Of a stretch of DNA of 8,115 nucleotides, positions 1 through 6,811 are shown piece by piece. Under the pieces are notes generated by a model. It was not told the DNA's origin and ran no database searches. It saw only the letters and a list, made by a program, of their open reading frames with translations. This DNA comes from CACORA01 sp044234625 (GTDB taxonomy: Bacteria; Planctomycetota; Planctomycetia; Pirellulales; UBA1268). The translations under genes were made by a program, and so were the position numbers. The DNA is taken from the NCBI GenBank assembly GCA_044234625.1, contig JBIIIP010000123.1, positions 1 to 8,115 on the forward strand. The letters run 5' to 3'. Each line of letters begins with the position of its first letter. Position 1 is the first letter of the stretch.

Positions 1-20
1 CGTTCCAGCCGGAGGAGCCG

Positions 21-279
21 AGGGCAGGAGGCCCGAGTGTCTTCCGACCGGAGGTCGGCAAGCCCGATCGGGCCATGGATGGCCGATCGGGCGTGGAGCG
101 AGGGCAGGAGGCCCGAGTGTCTTCCGACCGCAGGTCGGCAAGCCCGATCGGGCCATGGATGGCCGATCGGGCGTGAAGACAGCCGGCCGATCGGGCGTGG
201 AGCGAGGGCAGGAGGCCCGAGTGTCTTCCGACCGCAGGTCGGCAAGCCCGATCGGGCCATGGATGGCCGATCGGGCGTG
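21..279. repeat. Three copies of an 80-bp hairpin-rich tandem repeat
   Basis: Copies lie at 21-95 (first five bases diverged), 96-175 and 200-279. The second and third are identical over all 80 bases. The first differs from them inside the unit only at position 51 (G instead of C). A 24-base insert at 176-199 separates copies 2 and 3, and its last 15 bases repeat the end of the unit. Each unit holds two potential stem-loops. One has arms CCGACC and GGTCGG around a 3-base loop (44-58, 124-138, 228-242). The other is a longer imperfect palindrome built from two GATCGGGC-containing halves around CCATGGATGG. The near-identity of the copies implies recent duplication. An open frame runs through the array from 37 but only reads the repeats, so I do not call a gene. 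The function is unknown; position just beyond the amt terminator suggests an intergenic REP-like element. Confidence 0.9.
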
Positions 280-281
280 GA

Positions 282-340
282 AACAGAAAACGCCCCGGCG
301 TGGGCGAGCAAGGCGGAGTGCTCGCCCACGCCATTGGGGC
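282..340 (-). terminator. Rho-independent terminator of amt
   Basis: Thirteen bases past the amt stop codon, on the minus strand, lies a perfect 14-bp stem. Its arms are 297-310 and 319-332 (plus-strand GGCGTGGGCGAGCA and its complement) around an 8-base loop. The stem is extended outward by GCCCC (292-296) pairing with GGGGC (336-340) across a 3-base bulge. Read on the minus strand, the stem is followed by the T-rich run TTTTCTGTTT (290-281). This is the textbook form for intrinsic termination of the leftward amt transcript. The T-tract has no counterpart on the other side, so it is directional. Confidence 0.85.
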
Positions 341-353
341 ATCCTTCTGGACG

Positions 354-1880
354 TTACTCGGTCCGCACCATGACGAAGCCGTGGTAGGCCTCGTTGCCGT
401 GCTCGCCGATGTCGAGGCCCTCGATCTCCTCCTGCGGCGAAACCCGCAGACCGAAAACAGCCTTGATGATCAGCCAGCAGACCGTCGACACGACCGCCAC
501 GTAGGCTCCCACGAGCACCACGCCGACGAGCTGGGCGATCAGCTGCTCCGTGCCGCCGCCGAAGAACAGGCCCGCCTTCGGGCCGCCCACCGCGGCCACG
601 CCGTAGGGGCCGATGGCCTGCGTCGCCGAGAGGTCGGCAGTGGTGAACAGGCCCACGCACAGCGTTCCGAAGATGCCGCACACGAGATGCACGCTCGTCG
701 CACCCACCGGATCGTCGACCCTGATCCGGTCGAAGAACAGCACGGAGAGCACCACGAGCACGCCGGCGATCGCCCCGATGATCAGCGAGCAGACGGCGTT
801 GGTGAAGGCGGCCGAGGCCGTGATCCCCACGAGGCCCGCCAGGCAGCCGTTGAGCGTCATGCCAATGTCGGGCTTGCCGAGCAGGATCCACGCCGTGAGG
901 GTCGCCGTGAGGGTCGCGGCAGCCGCGGCGAGATTCGTGTTCACGGCCACCTGGGCCGCCAAAGCACCGCCGTCGGCGGCGACGCCGAACGTGCTGCCCG
1001 GATTGAACCCGAACCAGCCGAACCACAGCACGAGGCAGCCGATGAAGGCGGCCATCATGTTGTGACCCGGGATCGCCTGCACCCTCCCGTCAGCCGCATA
1101 CTTTCCGATACGGGGGCCGAGAATGATCGCCCCGGTGAGAGCCGCCCAGCCGCCCACGGAATGCACGGCCGTGCAGCCGGCGAAATCCCAGAAATTCCAC
1201 TTCGCGGCGAGGTAGCCATAGCCCCAGACCCAGTGGCCGGTGACGGGATAGATCACGATCGCCATCAGGAAGCTGAAGATCACGAAGGCGTGGTACTTGA
1301 TCCGCTCGGCGACGGCCCCTGACACGATCGTCGCCGCAGTCCCGGCGAACACGAGCTGGAAGAAGAACTTCACCCACAGGGGCACCGTGGCCCAGGCGAT
1401 GGAGCCGTACACGCCCTCATACTTGCCGCCGATCGCCGCGTCGGTGCCGATCATCGGGCTGTTGTCAGCGCCGCCCACCATCCACGAGCCCGAATTCCCG
1501 ATCCAAGCACCGTCGCCGGCGCCGAACATCAGGTCCCAGCCGAAGAGGAAATAGGCCAGCGTAGTCGCGGCGAACACGACGAAATTTTTCGACAGGATGT
1601 TGACGCAGTTCTTCGAACGGGCGAAGCCCGACTCGACGCAGCCGAAGCCGAGGTTCATGAAGAACACGAGCATGCCGCAGACGAGCACCCACACGGTGTC
1701 GGCGGCCATCCAGAGCTTGGGCACGATTTCGTCGGTCGTGGGAATTGCCGGCGCTGCCGCAGTGGCTGCAGCGTCTTCGGCAAAACACGCGCCGGGAAGC
1801 AAAGCCGAGCCAAGGAGAAGGGCGGCTGTCACCGCCAGAAAGCCAAACCACTCAGGAAAACGCGTCTTGCGTTGAATCAT
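354..1880 (-). CDS. amt: Ammonium transporter, Amt/MEP/Rh family
   Basis: This encodes a 508-residue inner-membrane channel of the Amt family, which carries ammonium into the cell. Residues 1-34 look like a cleavable signal peptide (basic start, hydrophobic 13-30, then ACFAED), as in many Amt proteins. About 11 membrane segments follow. Family hallmarks are GFGCVESGFARSKN (78-91), AERIKYHAF (191-199), WDFAGCTAVHSVGG (231-244), LWFGWFGFNPGS (285-296) and DPVGATSVHLVCG (390-402). H240 and H398 are the likely twin pore histidines. D232 sits eight residues before H240, the same spacing as D160/H168 in E. coli AmtB. The cytoplasmic tail EEIEGLDIGEHGNEAY (484-499) is the conserved segment that PII/GlnK proteins contact. 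I chose the ATG at 1880 because it opens the signal peptide and has a GAGAGG ribosome site nine bases upstream. The frame stays open to 2129, but the extra residues look non-coding. No glnK is visible beside it. A sigma-54-type promoter lies upstream. Confidence 0.95.
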   Translation of the reverse strand: MIQRKTRFPEWFGFLAVTAALLLGSALLPGACFAEDAAATAAAPAIPTTDEIVPKLWMAADTVWVLVCGMLVFFMNLGFGCVESGFARSKNCVNILSKNFVVFAATTLAYFLFGWDLMFGAGDGAWIGNSGSWMVGGADNSPMIGTDAAIGGKYEGVYGSIAWATVPLWVKFFFQLVFAGTAATIVSGAVAERIKYHAFVIFSFLMAIVIYPVTGHWVWGYGYLAAKWNFWDFAGCTAVHSVGGWAALTGAIILGPRIGKYAADGRVQAIPGHNMMAAFIGCLVLWFGWFGFNPGSTFGVAADGGALAAQVAVNTNLAAAAATLTATLTAWILLGKPDIGMTLNGCLAGLVGITASAAFTNAVCSLIIGAIAGVLVVLSVLFFDRIRVDDPVGATSVHLVCGIFGTLCVGLFTTADLSATQAIGPYGVAAVGGPKAGLFFGGGTEQLIAQLVGVVLVGAYVAVVSTVCWLIIKAVFGLRVSPQEEIEGLDIGEHGNEAYHGFVMVRTE

Positions 1881-1987
1881 CGCCAACCGCCTCTCTTCAT
1901 TGATGAAAGAAATCGAGCACCTCCGCTGTGCCGAAATCCTCAGGCGAGGCCTCCTGCCGCGCCAGAATTTCCGCCAAACGTCGGATG

Positions 1988-2004
1988 AGCAAGCGGTGCG
2001 CCAA
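1988..2004 (-). promoter_or_regulatory. Candidate sigma-54 (-24/-12) promoter for amt
   Basis: On the minus strand this reads TTGGCGCACCGCTTGCT. Against the sigma-54 consensus TTGGCAC-N5-TTGC(A/T) it keeps TTGGC at -24 and TTGCT at -12, with exactly ten bases between the invariant GG and GC. It has one mismatch within the -24 block (G for A) and differs at weaker positions. Transcription would start near 1977, giving a leader of about 97 bases before the amt ATG. The placement suits a nitrogen-regulated ammonium transporter. I found no convincing NtrC enhancer site upstream, and the strength of this call rests on one short match. Confidence 0.55.
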
Positions 2005-2200
2005 AGCATGAGGGATTGATGAAAATCCTTAGAAAACCATTTGAATTCGCGGGAAAAAGCAGATTTTGCGCAGAGGCTTTTTCGGGTCGCTGGTAGCGAA
2101 GGCGGGCGGATTGCGGTGTTCGCGCGCACCCGGTGCTAGCAGCGTAGGCACTCCCAGACCCGGTTTCCCGCCGCTTCCCACGCGGAGGCAGCCGCCACCC

Positions 2201-2260
2201 AACGTGGCGACAGACCTTTTCCCCTTCAAACGTGGCGACAGACCTCCGGTCTGTCGCGAA
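2201..2260. repeat. Palindromic repeat: half copy plus full copy
   Basis: The half copy (2201-2220) and the full copy (2229-2260) both begin AACGTGGCGACAGACCT and sit 28 bases apart. The full copy folds into a perfect 10-bp stem: arm GCGACAGACC (2235-2244), loop TCC, and arm GGTCTGTCGC (2248-2257). Bases 2229-2256 reappear exactly, as the reverse complement, at 7593-7620. The stem lies about 50 bases past the pabA stop and could slow polymerase or protect the 3' end of the operon transcript. On the minus strand its T-run precedes the stem rather than following it, so it is not a standard intrinsic terminator. Confidence 0.85.
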
Positions 2261-2306
2261 AAAACCTCGTCCCGCACGGCTCCAACCGATCCGCTTCAGG
2301 GCCCCC

Positions 2307-2981
2307 TCAGAACGTCACCACCGGGAGCGGTGGCTCGGGGTCCGGAGGGGTGAAGCCCGCCTGGGCCGCGGCGTCGGCGTCGAGCGCGTCGGCCAGTCGC
2401 GGATCGTGCGCGATCCCCGCACGGGCCAAAAAGTTTGCCAGCAGGCGAAACCCATGCCGCGTGAGGATCGACTCGGGATGAAACTGCACTCCATAGAGCG
2501 CCGCCCGCTCGTCGGCAACGGACATGATCGCGTTGTCGTCGCTGCGGCCGGTCACGGCCAGCGTGGCGGGCAGCGTGGCGGGATCGATCTCCAGCGAGTG
2601 GTAGCGGCAGGCTGTCATTGGGCTGGGGATGCCCGCGAAGAGATCGACGCCATCATGGTGGATCGCAGTCGCGCGCCCGTGCACGGGCTCGGCCGCCCGC
2701 ACGATCCGCGCCCCGGCGGCGGCCGCGATCGCCTGGTGGCCGAGGCACACGCCCAGGATCGGCACGCTCCCCGCGCAGCCGCGAACCACCTCGATCGAGC
2801 AGCCAGCCTCGGCCGGCGTGCACGGCCCGGGGGAAATCACGATCGCCCGCGGGGCCAGGCCGCGCACGCCCGCCGTATCGATCGCATGGCTCGGCACCAC
2901 TCGCGTCTCACCGGCCAGGAGATGCAGGCAGCGGGCCAGGTTGAAGACGAAGCTGTCGCGGTTGTCGAGCACGAGGATCAT
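2307..2981 (-). CDS. pabA: Aminodeoxychorismate synthase glutamine amidotransferase subunit (PabA/TrpG type)
   Basis: This encodes a 224-residue class I glutamine amidotransferase. It releases ammonia from glutamine and passes it to PabB for 4-amino-4-deoxychorismate synthesis. Visible hallmarks are the start MILVLDNRDSFVFNL, the oxyanion-loop region ISPGPCTP (49-56), the nucleophile C79 in GVCLGHQAIA, and the catalytic H168 and E170 in GVQFHPES. The length is slightly over the usual 190-200 because of a tail of about 30 residues ending PEPPLPVVTF. The ATG overlaps the pabB stop as ATGA, and a clean GGAGG ribosome site lies seven bases upstream, inside pabB. Subunits of this family can serve both anthranilate and aminodeoxychorismate synthases. 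The pairing with a PabB-type partner and the H4MPT genes favours 4-aminobenzoate supply here, but a shared role in tryptophan synthesis cannot be excluded. It is the last gene of the operon. Confidence 0.92.
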   Translation of the reverse strand: MILVLDNRDSFVFNLARCLHLLAGETRVVPSHAIDTAGVRGLAPRAIVISPGPCTPAEAGCSIEVVRGCAGSVPILGVCLGHQAIAAAAGARIVRAAEPVHGRATAIHHDGVDLFAGIPSPMTACRYHSLEIDPATLPATLAVTGRSDDNAIMSVADERAALYGVQFHPESILTRHGFRLLANFLARAGIAHDPRLADALDADAAAQAGFTPPDPEPPLPVVTF

Positions 2982-4498
2982 CGGGCGGCCTCCGCCATGG
3001 CCGGGAGGGCGTCGAGCACGCGGAGCATGCCTTCCGCCTTGTGGAGCGTTTCGTCGTATTCGGCCGCAGGGTCGCTGCGGTGGGTGATCCCGCCGCCGAC
3101 GGCGAACGAGATCGTGCCCGGTGCGACCACGAACGTGCGGATCAGGAGGTTGAAGTCGGCCGTGCCGTCGAAGCCGACATAGCCGAGCGCGCCGCAGTAG
3201 GGGCCGCGTGCCACGCCTTCCAGTTCCGAGATGATCTCGCAGGCGCGGTGCTTGGGCGCGCCGGTCACGCTGCCGCCGGGAATGGCGGCGTCGACCGCAT
3301 CGAGCGCCTGGAGGCCGGGCCGCAGCCGCCCGGCGACGATCGACACGAGATGCTGCACGTAGCGATACCGCTCCAGCCGGCAGAGGGCCTCGACCCGCAC
3401 CGTCTCCGGCCGGCAGACCCGCGAAAGGTCGTTGCGCACCAGGTCGACGATCATCACGTTCTCGGCGCGGTCCTTGTCGCTCGAGCCGAGGTCCTCGCCC
3501 GCGAAGAGGTCGGCCTCCGGGCTGGCGATCATGCGGCGCGTGCCCTTGATCGGATGCATCCGCACGGTGCCCCGCTCCACCTGAAGGAAGCGTTCCGGCG
3601 ACATGCTCGCGAGCGCGACTTCTCCGGCATGGAAATAGCCCGCGAAGGGCGCGGGGTTGAGGCGGCGGGCCGTGCGGTAGAGGTCGGCCGGGTCGAGGCG
3701 CGCCGCCGTGGCCAGCTGGTGGGCGAGATTCACCTGGAAGATGTCGCCGGCACGCACGAACTCGATCCCCGCCGCGACCATCCGCAGATACGAGTCGCGG
3801 GTGTGCGTGGAGAAAACCCGCGGATGCGTGGGCAGAGGATGGGAGGGGAAGAGATTTTCAGATGGCCGGCCCGCCGGGCTGACGGCGAAGAGCGGCTCCG
3901 TCGGTGGCGCGTCGAGCAGTTGCAGCATGGCGTCGAGCCGTTCACTTGCGCGGCGGCGGCGGGCGGCCGGGCCGCGGGCGGGCACGCCCTGCGAGATGAT
4001 CCAGCCTCGCCCGGCGTCGTGATCGAATGCGAAGACGACGTCATACACGTGCAGTGCGAGGAGCGGCGCAGCGGTCAACCGCTGCTGCGGCGGCGGCAGG
4101 CCGAGCCGCGCGAGCCCGCACTCGTAGGAGAGCAGGCCGGCCACGCCTCCCTGAAACGGCGGCAGGCCGGGGATCGTGCCACAGGCCAGGTCGGCCAGCA
4201 GCGTCCGCAGGGCGGCCAGCGCCTGCTCCACGGCTGCGGCGCCGTTGCCTTCCTGCCACGGCACGTGCACGGTGTGGATCGGGTCGGCGGCCAGAAACGA
4301 ATACCTCCCCAGCCGCGGCGCGGCCGGCCCGTCGGGCGGCGGCTGCTCGGGCGGGTCGGTTACGGCGCTGTCGAGGAAGAGGGCGTGCGGCAGCTTCGCC
4401 AAGGCGTCGAACACGGCAGGCGCGGCCATGTCCGGCGTGAGCTCGGCGACCAGGGCGCCGGAAGGGGTGAACCAACGGCGGGCGACCGCGGCCGTCAT
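2978..4498 (-). CDS. pabB: Aminodeoxychorismate synthase component I
   Basis: This encodes a 506-residue chorismate-utilising enzyme that aminates chorismate to 4-amino-4-deoxychorismate with ammonia from PabA. The N-terminal domain (about 10-200) includes GRYSFLAADP (64-73) and PFQGGVAGLLSYE (114-126). The catalytic chorismate-binding domain spans about 233-495. It shows AGDIFQVNLAHQ (250-261), MSPERFL (299-305), HPIKGTRRM (315-323), ENVMIVDLVRNDLSR (346-360), IPGGSVTGAPK (406-416) and GGGIT (468-472). The lysine in PIKGT (K318) is the residue that distinguishes aminodeoxychorismate synthases from anthranilate synthases, which usually have PIAGT, so I prefer PabB to TrpE. Start and stop both sit in 4-base ATGA overlaps with the neighbouring genes, which suggests translational coupling. 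A lyase (PabC) needed to finish 4-aminobenzoate is not in the window. Confidence 0.94.
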   Translation of the reverse strand: MTAAVARRWFTPSGALVAELTPDMAAPAVFDALAKLPHALFLDSAVTDPPEQPPPDGPAAPRLGRYSFLAADPIHTVHVPWQEGNGAAAVEQALAALRTLLADLACGTIPGLPPFQGGVAGLLSYECGLARLGLPPPQQRLTAAPLLALHVYDVVFAFDHDAGRGWIISQGVPARGPAARRRRASERLDAMLQLLDAPPTEPLFAVSPAGRPSENLFPSHPLPTHPRVFSTHTRDSYLRMVAAGIEFVRAGDIFQVNLAHQLATAARLDPADLYRTARRLNPAPFAGYFHAGEVALASMSPERFLQVERGTVRMHPIKGTRRMIASPEADLFAGEDLGSSDKDRAENVMIVDLVRNDLSRVCRPETVRVEALCRLERYRYVQHLVSIVAGRLRPGLQALDAVDAAIPGGSVTGAPKHRACEIISELEGVARGPYCGALGYVGFDGTADFNLLIRTFVVAPGTISFAVGGGITHRSDPAAEYDETLHKAEGMLRVLDALPAMAEAAR

Positions 4499-5946
4499 GA
4501 GGGCTCACCCAATTCCTCGGGCCGCTCCTCGGGCCGGCCATGTTTCCGCGCCACGTCGGCCGCCACCTGCGACGGGCCATGGGCGATCTCGGGCTGCGTG
4601 AGGTGGCCCCACGAGAGGGCTTGGTCTTGCCGGTAGTCCTTGCCGAGCGTCAGCGCGGTGACGGCCTTCGACACTTCGTAGCCGAGGTAGAAGGCGTGGC
4701 TCGGGTCGAGATCGTCGCGGCCGGCGGCCTCGATCTGCTTGAAGAGACCGAAGGGGTCGCGCGAGTGGATGTGCAGGCCGACGCCGACGAGGTGCACCTC
4801 GCCCCGCTCGGCAAACACGCGGAAATTCGGGTCGCGGATCACGGCGGCGAGGCGGTCGAGCTCCGCGTCGCCATGCTCCTGCGGCTTGCCCGACCGCAGT
4901 GTCACCAGCCGCGGCTCCACGTGCTTTGGCAGCGTGCGGTGCGTGACGGCATGATGCACGAGCGCCCGCCCGAGGGCGCATTCCCGCACGCTGCTTTGCG
5001 CCCAGTGGATCACCTCCGTGGTGAGCACGGAGCGGATGCCGGCTTCCTGGCAGAAGCCCAGCAGCATCACGTTGACGCCGGCTGAATCGACGTCGGTGAG
5101 CTCGGTGAGGTTGCCGATCCCCATCATCATCTCGGCGTCGGGATACCGGCGGCGGACGTCGAGGTAACGGCCGAGGCTGGCCGCGAAGCCGAAGCCGATC
5201 GGCTCCAGCACCGGGTCGAGCCGCATCGGTACCTTCTCGTTGGCCAGCCGCTCGACCGTGTCGTCGAAGCCCTCGAGCGTGGCCGGCACGTCGGGCACCA
5301 CCACCACCTCGCAGCCCCAGTCGGCGGCGGCGGCGACGTTGGTCGAATTGACGGAGAGCACGAGCGAGGCCCCCGCGCGGGTGGCCATGGCGATCTCCCG
5401 CGGCTCGAAGCTGTCGATCGACACGGCGCAGCCCTCGGCCACGAGCATCCGCACCGCGTCGCCCACGCCGGCCCACACCTCTCCCGGGTCGCAGCCCACG
5501 TCGATGCGGTCGGCCCCCGCGGCGCGGAGCCGCAGTGCCTCGGCGAGCAGGTCGGCCGGCGGCAGCCGCGGGGCATGGTTGATCTCGGCGATGATCTCGA
5601 TGTCGAAGGCCCCGTAGGCCGAGAGATCCCGCGACTGCTGGCCGAAGAATTCGTCGAGGCAGCGGAGGTCTTCCGGGCCGCGGTCCACCGTCACGGGCGT
5701 CACGGCGGCGAACGCATCGAGCGGGCCGCGGCAGGCTCCCGGCAGGATCACGCGGGTGGTGCCCGCGGGCACTTCCAGCCGCCGGGCCATCCAGGGCGTG
5801 GTCATCAGGGCGGCGACGGTGATGTTCATCACCTGCACGGTGAATTCGAATCCGACCCGTGGAGCGAGCCGCTCCAGCACTTGCCGCAAAGAGTGCTCGG
5901 CGAGCTTGCCGGTGACGAAATGAATGCGGTCGCGCGGGGCGGTCAC
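4495..5946 (-). CDS. DUF6513 / dihydropteroate synthase-like protein, probable H4MPT pterin-arylamine enzyme
   Basis: This is a 483-residue, three-part protein. Residues 1-115 match the DUF6513 N-terminal region (HFVTGKLAE at 9-17, MNITVAALMTTPW at 40-52). Residues 116-320 form a pterin-binding TIM barrel like dihydropteroate synthase: IAEINHAPRL (119-128), GADRIDVGCDPGE (144-156), VSIDSF (175-180), LSVNSTN (197-203), RLDPVLEPIGFGF (242-254) and MMMGIGNLTELTDVDSAG (273-290). The C-terminal part (about 370-450) includes VGLHIHSRDPFGLF and HAFYLGYEVSKAVTAL, and resembles the tail found on archaeal DHPS-like proteins (possibly DUF4346). In organisms with H4MPT these proteins are the proposed catalysts joining the pterin to beta-RFAP; that role is inference here. 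It starts at a GTG with no strong ribosome site, and the conserved N-terminus begins at once, so nothing upstream is needed. It is first in the operon with pabB and pabA. Confidence 0.88.
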   Translation of the reverse strand: MTAPRDRIHFVTGKLAEHSLRQVLERLAPRVGFEFTVQVMNITVAALMTTPWMARRLEVPAGTTRVILPGACRGPLDAFAAVTPVTVDRGPEDLRCLDEFFGQQSRDLSAYGAFDIEIIAEINHAPRLPPADLLAEALRLRAAGADRIDVGCDPGEVWAGVGDAVRMLVAEGCAVSIDSFEPREIAMATRAGASLVLSVNSTNVAAAADWGCEVVVVPDVPATLEGFDDTVERLANEKVPMRLDPVLEPIGFGFAASLGRYLDVRRRYPDAEMMMGIGNLTELTDVDSAGVNVMLLGFCQEAGIRSVLTTEVIHWAQSSVRECALGRALVHHAVTHRTLPKHVEPRLVTLRSGKPQEHGDAELDRLAAVIRDPNFRVFAERGEVHLVGVGLHIHSRDPFGLFKQIEAAGRDDLDPSHAFYLGYEVSKAVTALTLGKDYRQDQALSWGHLTQPEIAHGPSQVAADVARKHGRPEERPEELGEPS

Positions 5947-5993
5947 GGGAGGTCCGTTCGGAAACGCGGAAACCTGCTCTATCCTAGGACTCC
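5947..5993. promoter_or_regulatory. Short divergent promoter region between DHPS-like gene and DUF447 gene
   Basis: Only 47 bases separate the two divergent GTG starts. A perfect 8-base palindrome, TCCTAGGA (5982-5989), lies at the DUF447 end. It overlaps a -10-like TATCCT on the plus strand (5980-5985) and a -10-like TAGGAT on the minus strand (5986-5981). The plus-strand hexamer sits so close to the GTG at 5994 that a transcript from it would be almost leaderless. An AGGA (5986-5989) four bases before that GTG may otherwise act as a ribosome site. The -35 matches are poor, so the promoter assignment is tentative; the compact divergent layout is certain. Confidence 0.35.
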
Positions 5994-6569
5994 GTGATAC
6001 TCGAAGGAATAGTGACGACGTGCGACGCCGCCGGCCGGATGCACCTGGCCGCGATGGGGCCGCACGTCGACGAGCGGGAGGTGCGGGGGGCCGCGATCGA
6101 GCGGTTCACGCTCAAGCCGTATGACACCAGCCAGACCGCGGCGAACCTGGCCGCCGTACCGGAGGGTGTGCTGCACCTCACCGACGATGTGCTGCTCTTC
6201 GCCCGCGCGGTCACGAAGTCGTCCGACCCGCCGCCGGCGGCTCGGCCCGCGACGCGGGTCCGCGGCTGGGTGCTCGACGATGCGTGCCGGGCGTACGAGT
6301 TTCGCATCGAGGAAAGCGACACCTCTCAGCAGCGGCTGCGGCACGAGGCTCGCGTGGTGGCGGTGCACGAGGGCCGGCCGTTTATCGGCTTCAACCGGGC
6401 CCGGCACGCGGTCGTGGAGGCGGCGATTCTCTGCACGCGTCTGCACCTGCTCGGAGCAGGGGAGGTGCGCCGGCAGATGGCGGCGCTGCAGCCATTGGTG
6501 GAGAAAACGGCCGGCAGCCGGGAGCGCGAGGCATGGGCCCTGATCGAAGCGCACGTCGCGCGGGCCTGA
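5994..6569 (+). CDS. DUF447 family protein (flavin-binding split-barrel type)
   Basis: This 191-residue protein is recognisable as DUF447 along its whole length. The N-terminal split-barrel part has MILEGIVTT (1-9), MGPHVDE (21-27), DTSQTAANL (44-52) and GVLHLTDDVLLFARA (58-72). DDACRAYEFRI (95-105) follows. A helical C-terminal part has GFNRARHAVVEAAILCTRLH (132-151) and KTAGSREREAW (171-181). Structures of archaeal members show an FMN-binding barrel fold. The reaction is not known to me. The family occurs in methanogens and in bacteria with H4MPT-linked C1 metabolism, and its position here between the DHPS-like operon and beta-RFAP synthase supports a role in making or maintaining that cofactor. 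The GTG start is chosen because the conserved MILEGIV begins exactly there. The length is normal and nothing looks broken. Confidence 0.9.
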   Translation: MILEGIVTTCDAAGRMHLAAMGPHVDEREVRGAAIERFTLKPYDTSQTAANLAAVPEGVLHLTDDVLLFARAVTKSSDPPPAARPATRVRGWVLDDACRAYEFRIEESDTSQQRLRHEARVVAVHEGRPFIGFNRARHAVVEAAILCTRLHLLGAGEVRRQMAALQPLVEKTAGSREREAWALIEAHVARA

Positions 6570-6811
6570 CGCGGCCGGGCTTTTGGCAGACCGGAGGTCT
6601 GACCCACTTTCTGGGCGCATGGCGGTCGGCCGGATCGTCGCTGAGTTGAGAGCGGTCGGACTGCTCGGCGCCCTCGCCACTACCGGCCAGCATCCCGGCA
6701 AGGAGCCGCGGCGACTCCAGGGCTGCGAAACCGGACGCGGCTTTTCCTTCCAAGGTGCCGCGCAGGCAGCGCGCCGGCGAGCGTGAGGCTGGAGCTCGTC
6801 ATTCCACCGCG
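6570..6811. other. Gene-free stretch between convergent genes
   Basis: This 242-base stretch separates the DUF447 gene from the convergent 56-residue gene. It contains one short palindrome of the dispersed family: CAGACC and GGTCTG around GGA, 6587-6601, eighteen bases past the DUF447 stop and preceded by TTTT. I see no typical terminator with a following T-run for either gene. Frames open here show no recognisable protein. Confidence 0.6.
6587..6601. repeat. Short copy of the GACCGGAGGTC palindrome family
   Basis: The 15-base palindrome CAGACCGGAGGTCTG has 6-bp arms and a 3-base loop. It shares the 11-mer GACCGGAGGTC (6589-6599) with the copies at 46-56 and 7598-7608, and on the other strand with 2241-2251 and 7686-7696. 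Its flanks (TGACCCACTT) differ from those copies, so it looks like a shorter or decayed member. Confidence 0.7.

Larger units (their letters stand above)
1881..2306. other. Intergenic region between pabA and amt
   Basis: This 426-base stretch has no gene I can support. From the amt side it contains the ribosome site of amt, then a small palindrome TTCATTGATGAA (1896-1907), then the sigma-54-like promoter, and then an AT-rich patch around 2015-2075. The 10-mer ATTGATGAAA occurs twice (1899-1908 and 2015-2024). The part from 2201 to 2260 carries palindromic repeats, listed separately. Frames open across the region on both strands have no family resemblance and partly read repeat sequence. Confidence 0.7.

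Noticed and set aside
1..280. CRISPR array
   Set aside because: The units are 80 bp, contiguous or nearly so, and have no regular unique spacers. They are tandem repeats.
37..387. Open frame through the 80-bp repeats (116 residues)
   Set aside because: It only translates the repeat units and then runs into the terminator and the antisense of amt. There is no family resemblance.
1881..2129. N-terminal extension of amt by 83 residues
   Set aside because: The extension lies before the signal peptide, crosses the promoter candidate and has no family match. The ATG at 1880 has a good ribosome site.
2126..2136. GCACC-C-GGTGC as an NtrC enhancer site
   Set aside because: NtrC half-sites should be about five bases apart (GCACC-N5-GGTGC). 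Here only one base separates them.
2235..2260. Intrinsic terminator of the pab operon
   Set aside because: The 10-bp stem is strong, but on the minus strand its T-run comes before the stem and only a weak GTTT follows. I list it as a repeat.
3041..4636. Long plus-strand frame of 531 residues opposite pabB
   Set aside because: It is an antisense shadow of a well-recognised gene in high-GC DNA, with His/Arg/Gly-rich composition and no motifs.
6570..6811. Possible pseudogene remnant
   Set aside because: Frames on both strands were read and none shows a recognisable motif or a decayed match to a neighbour.
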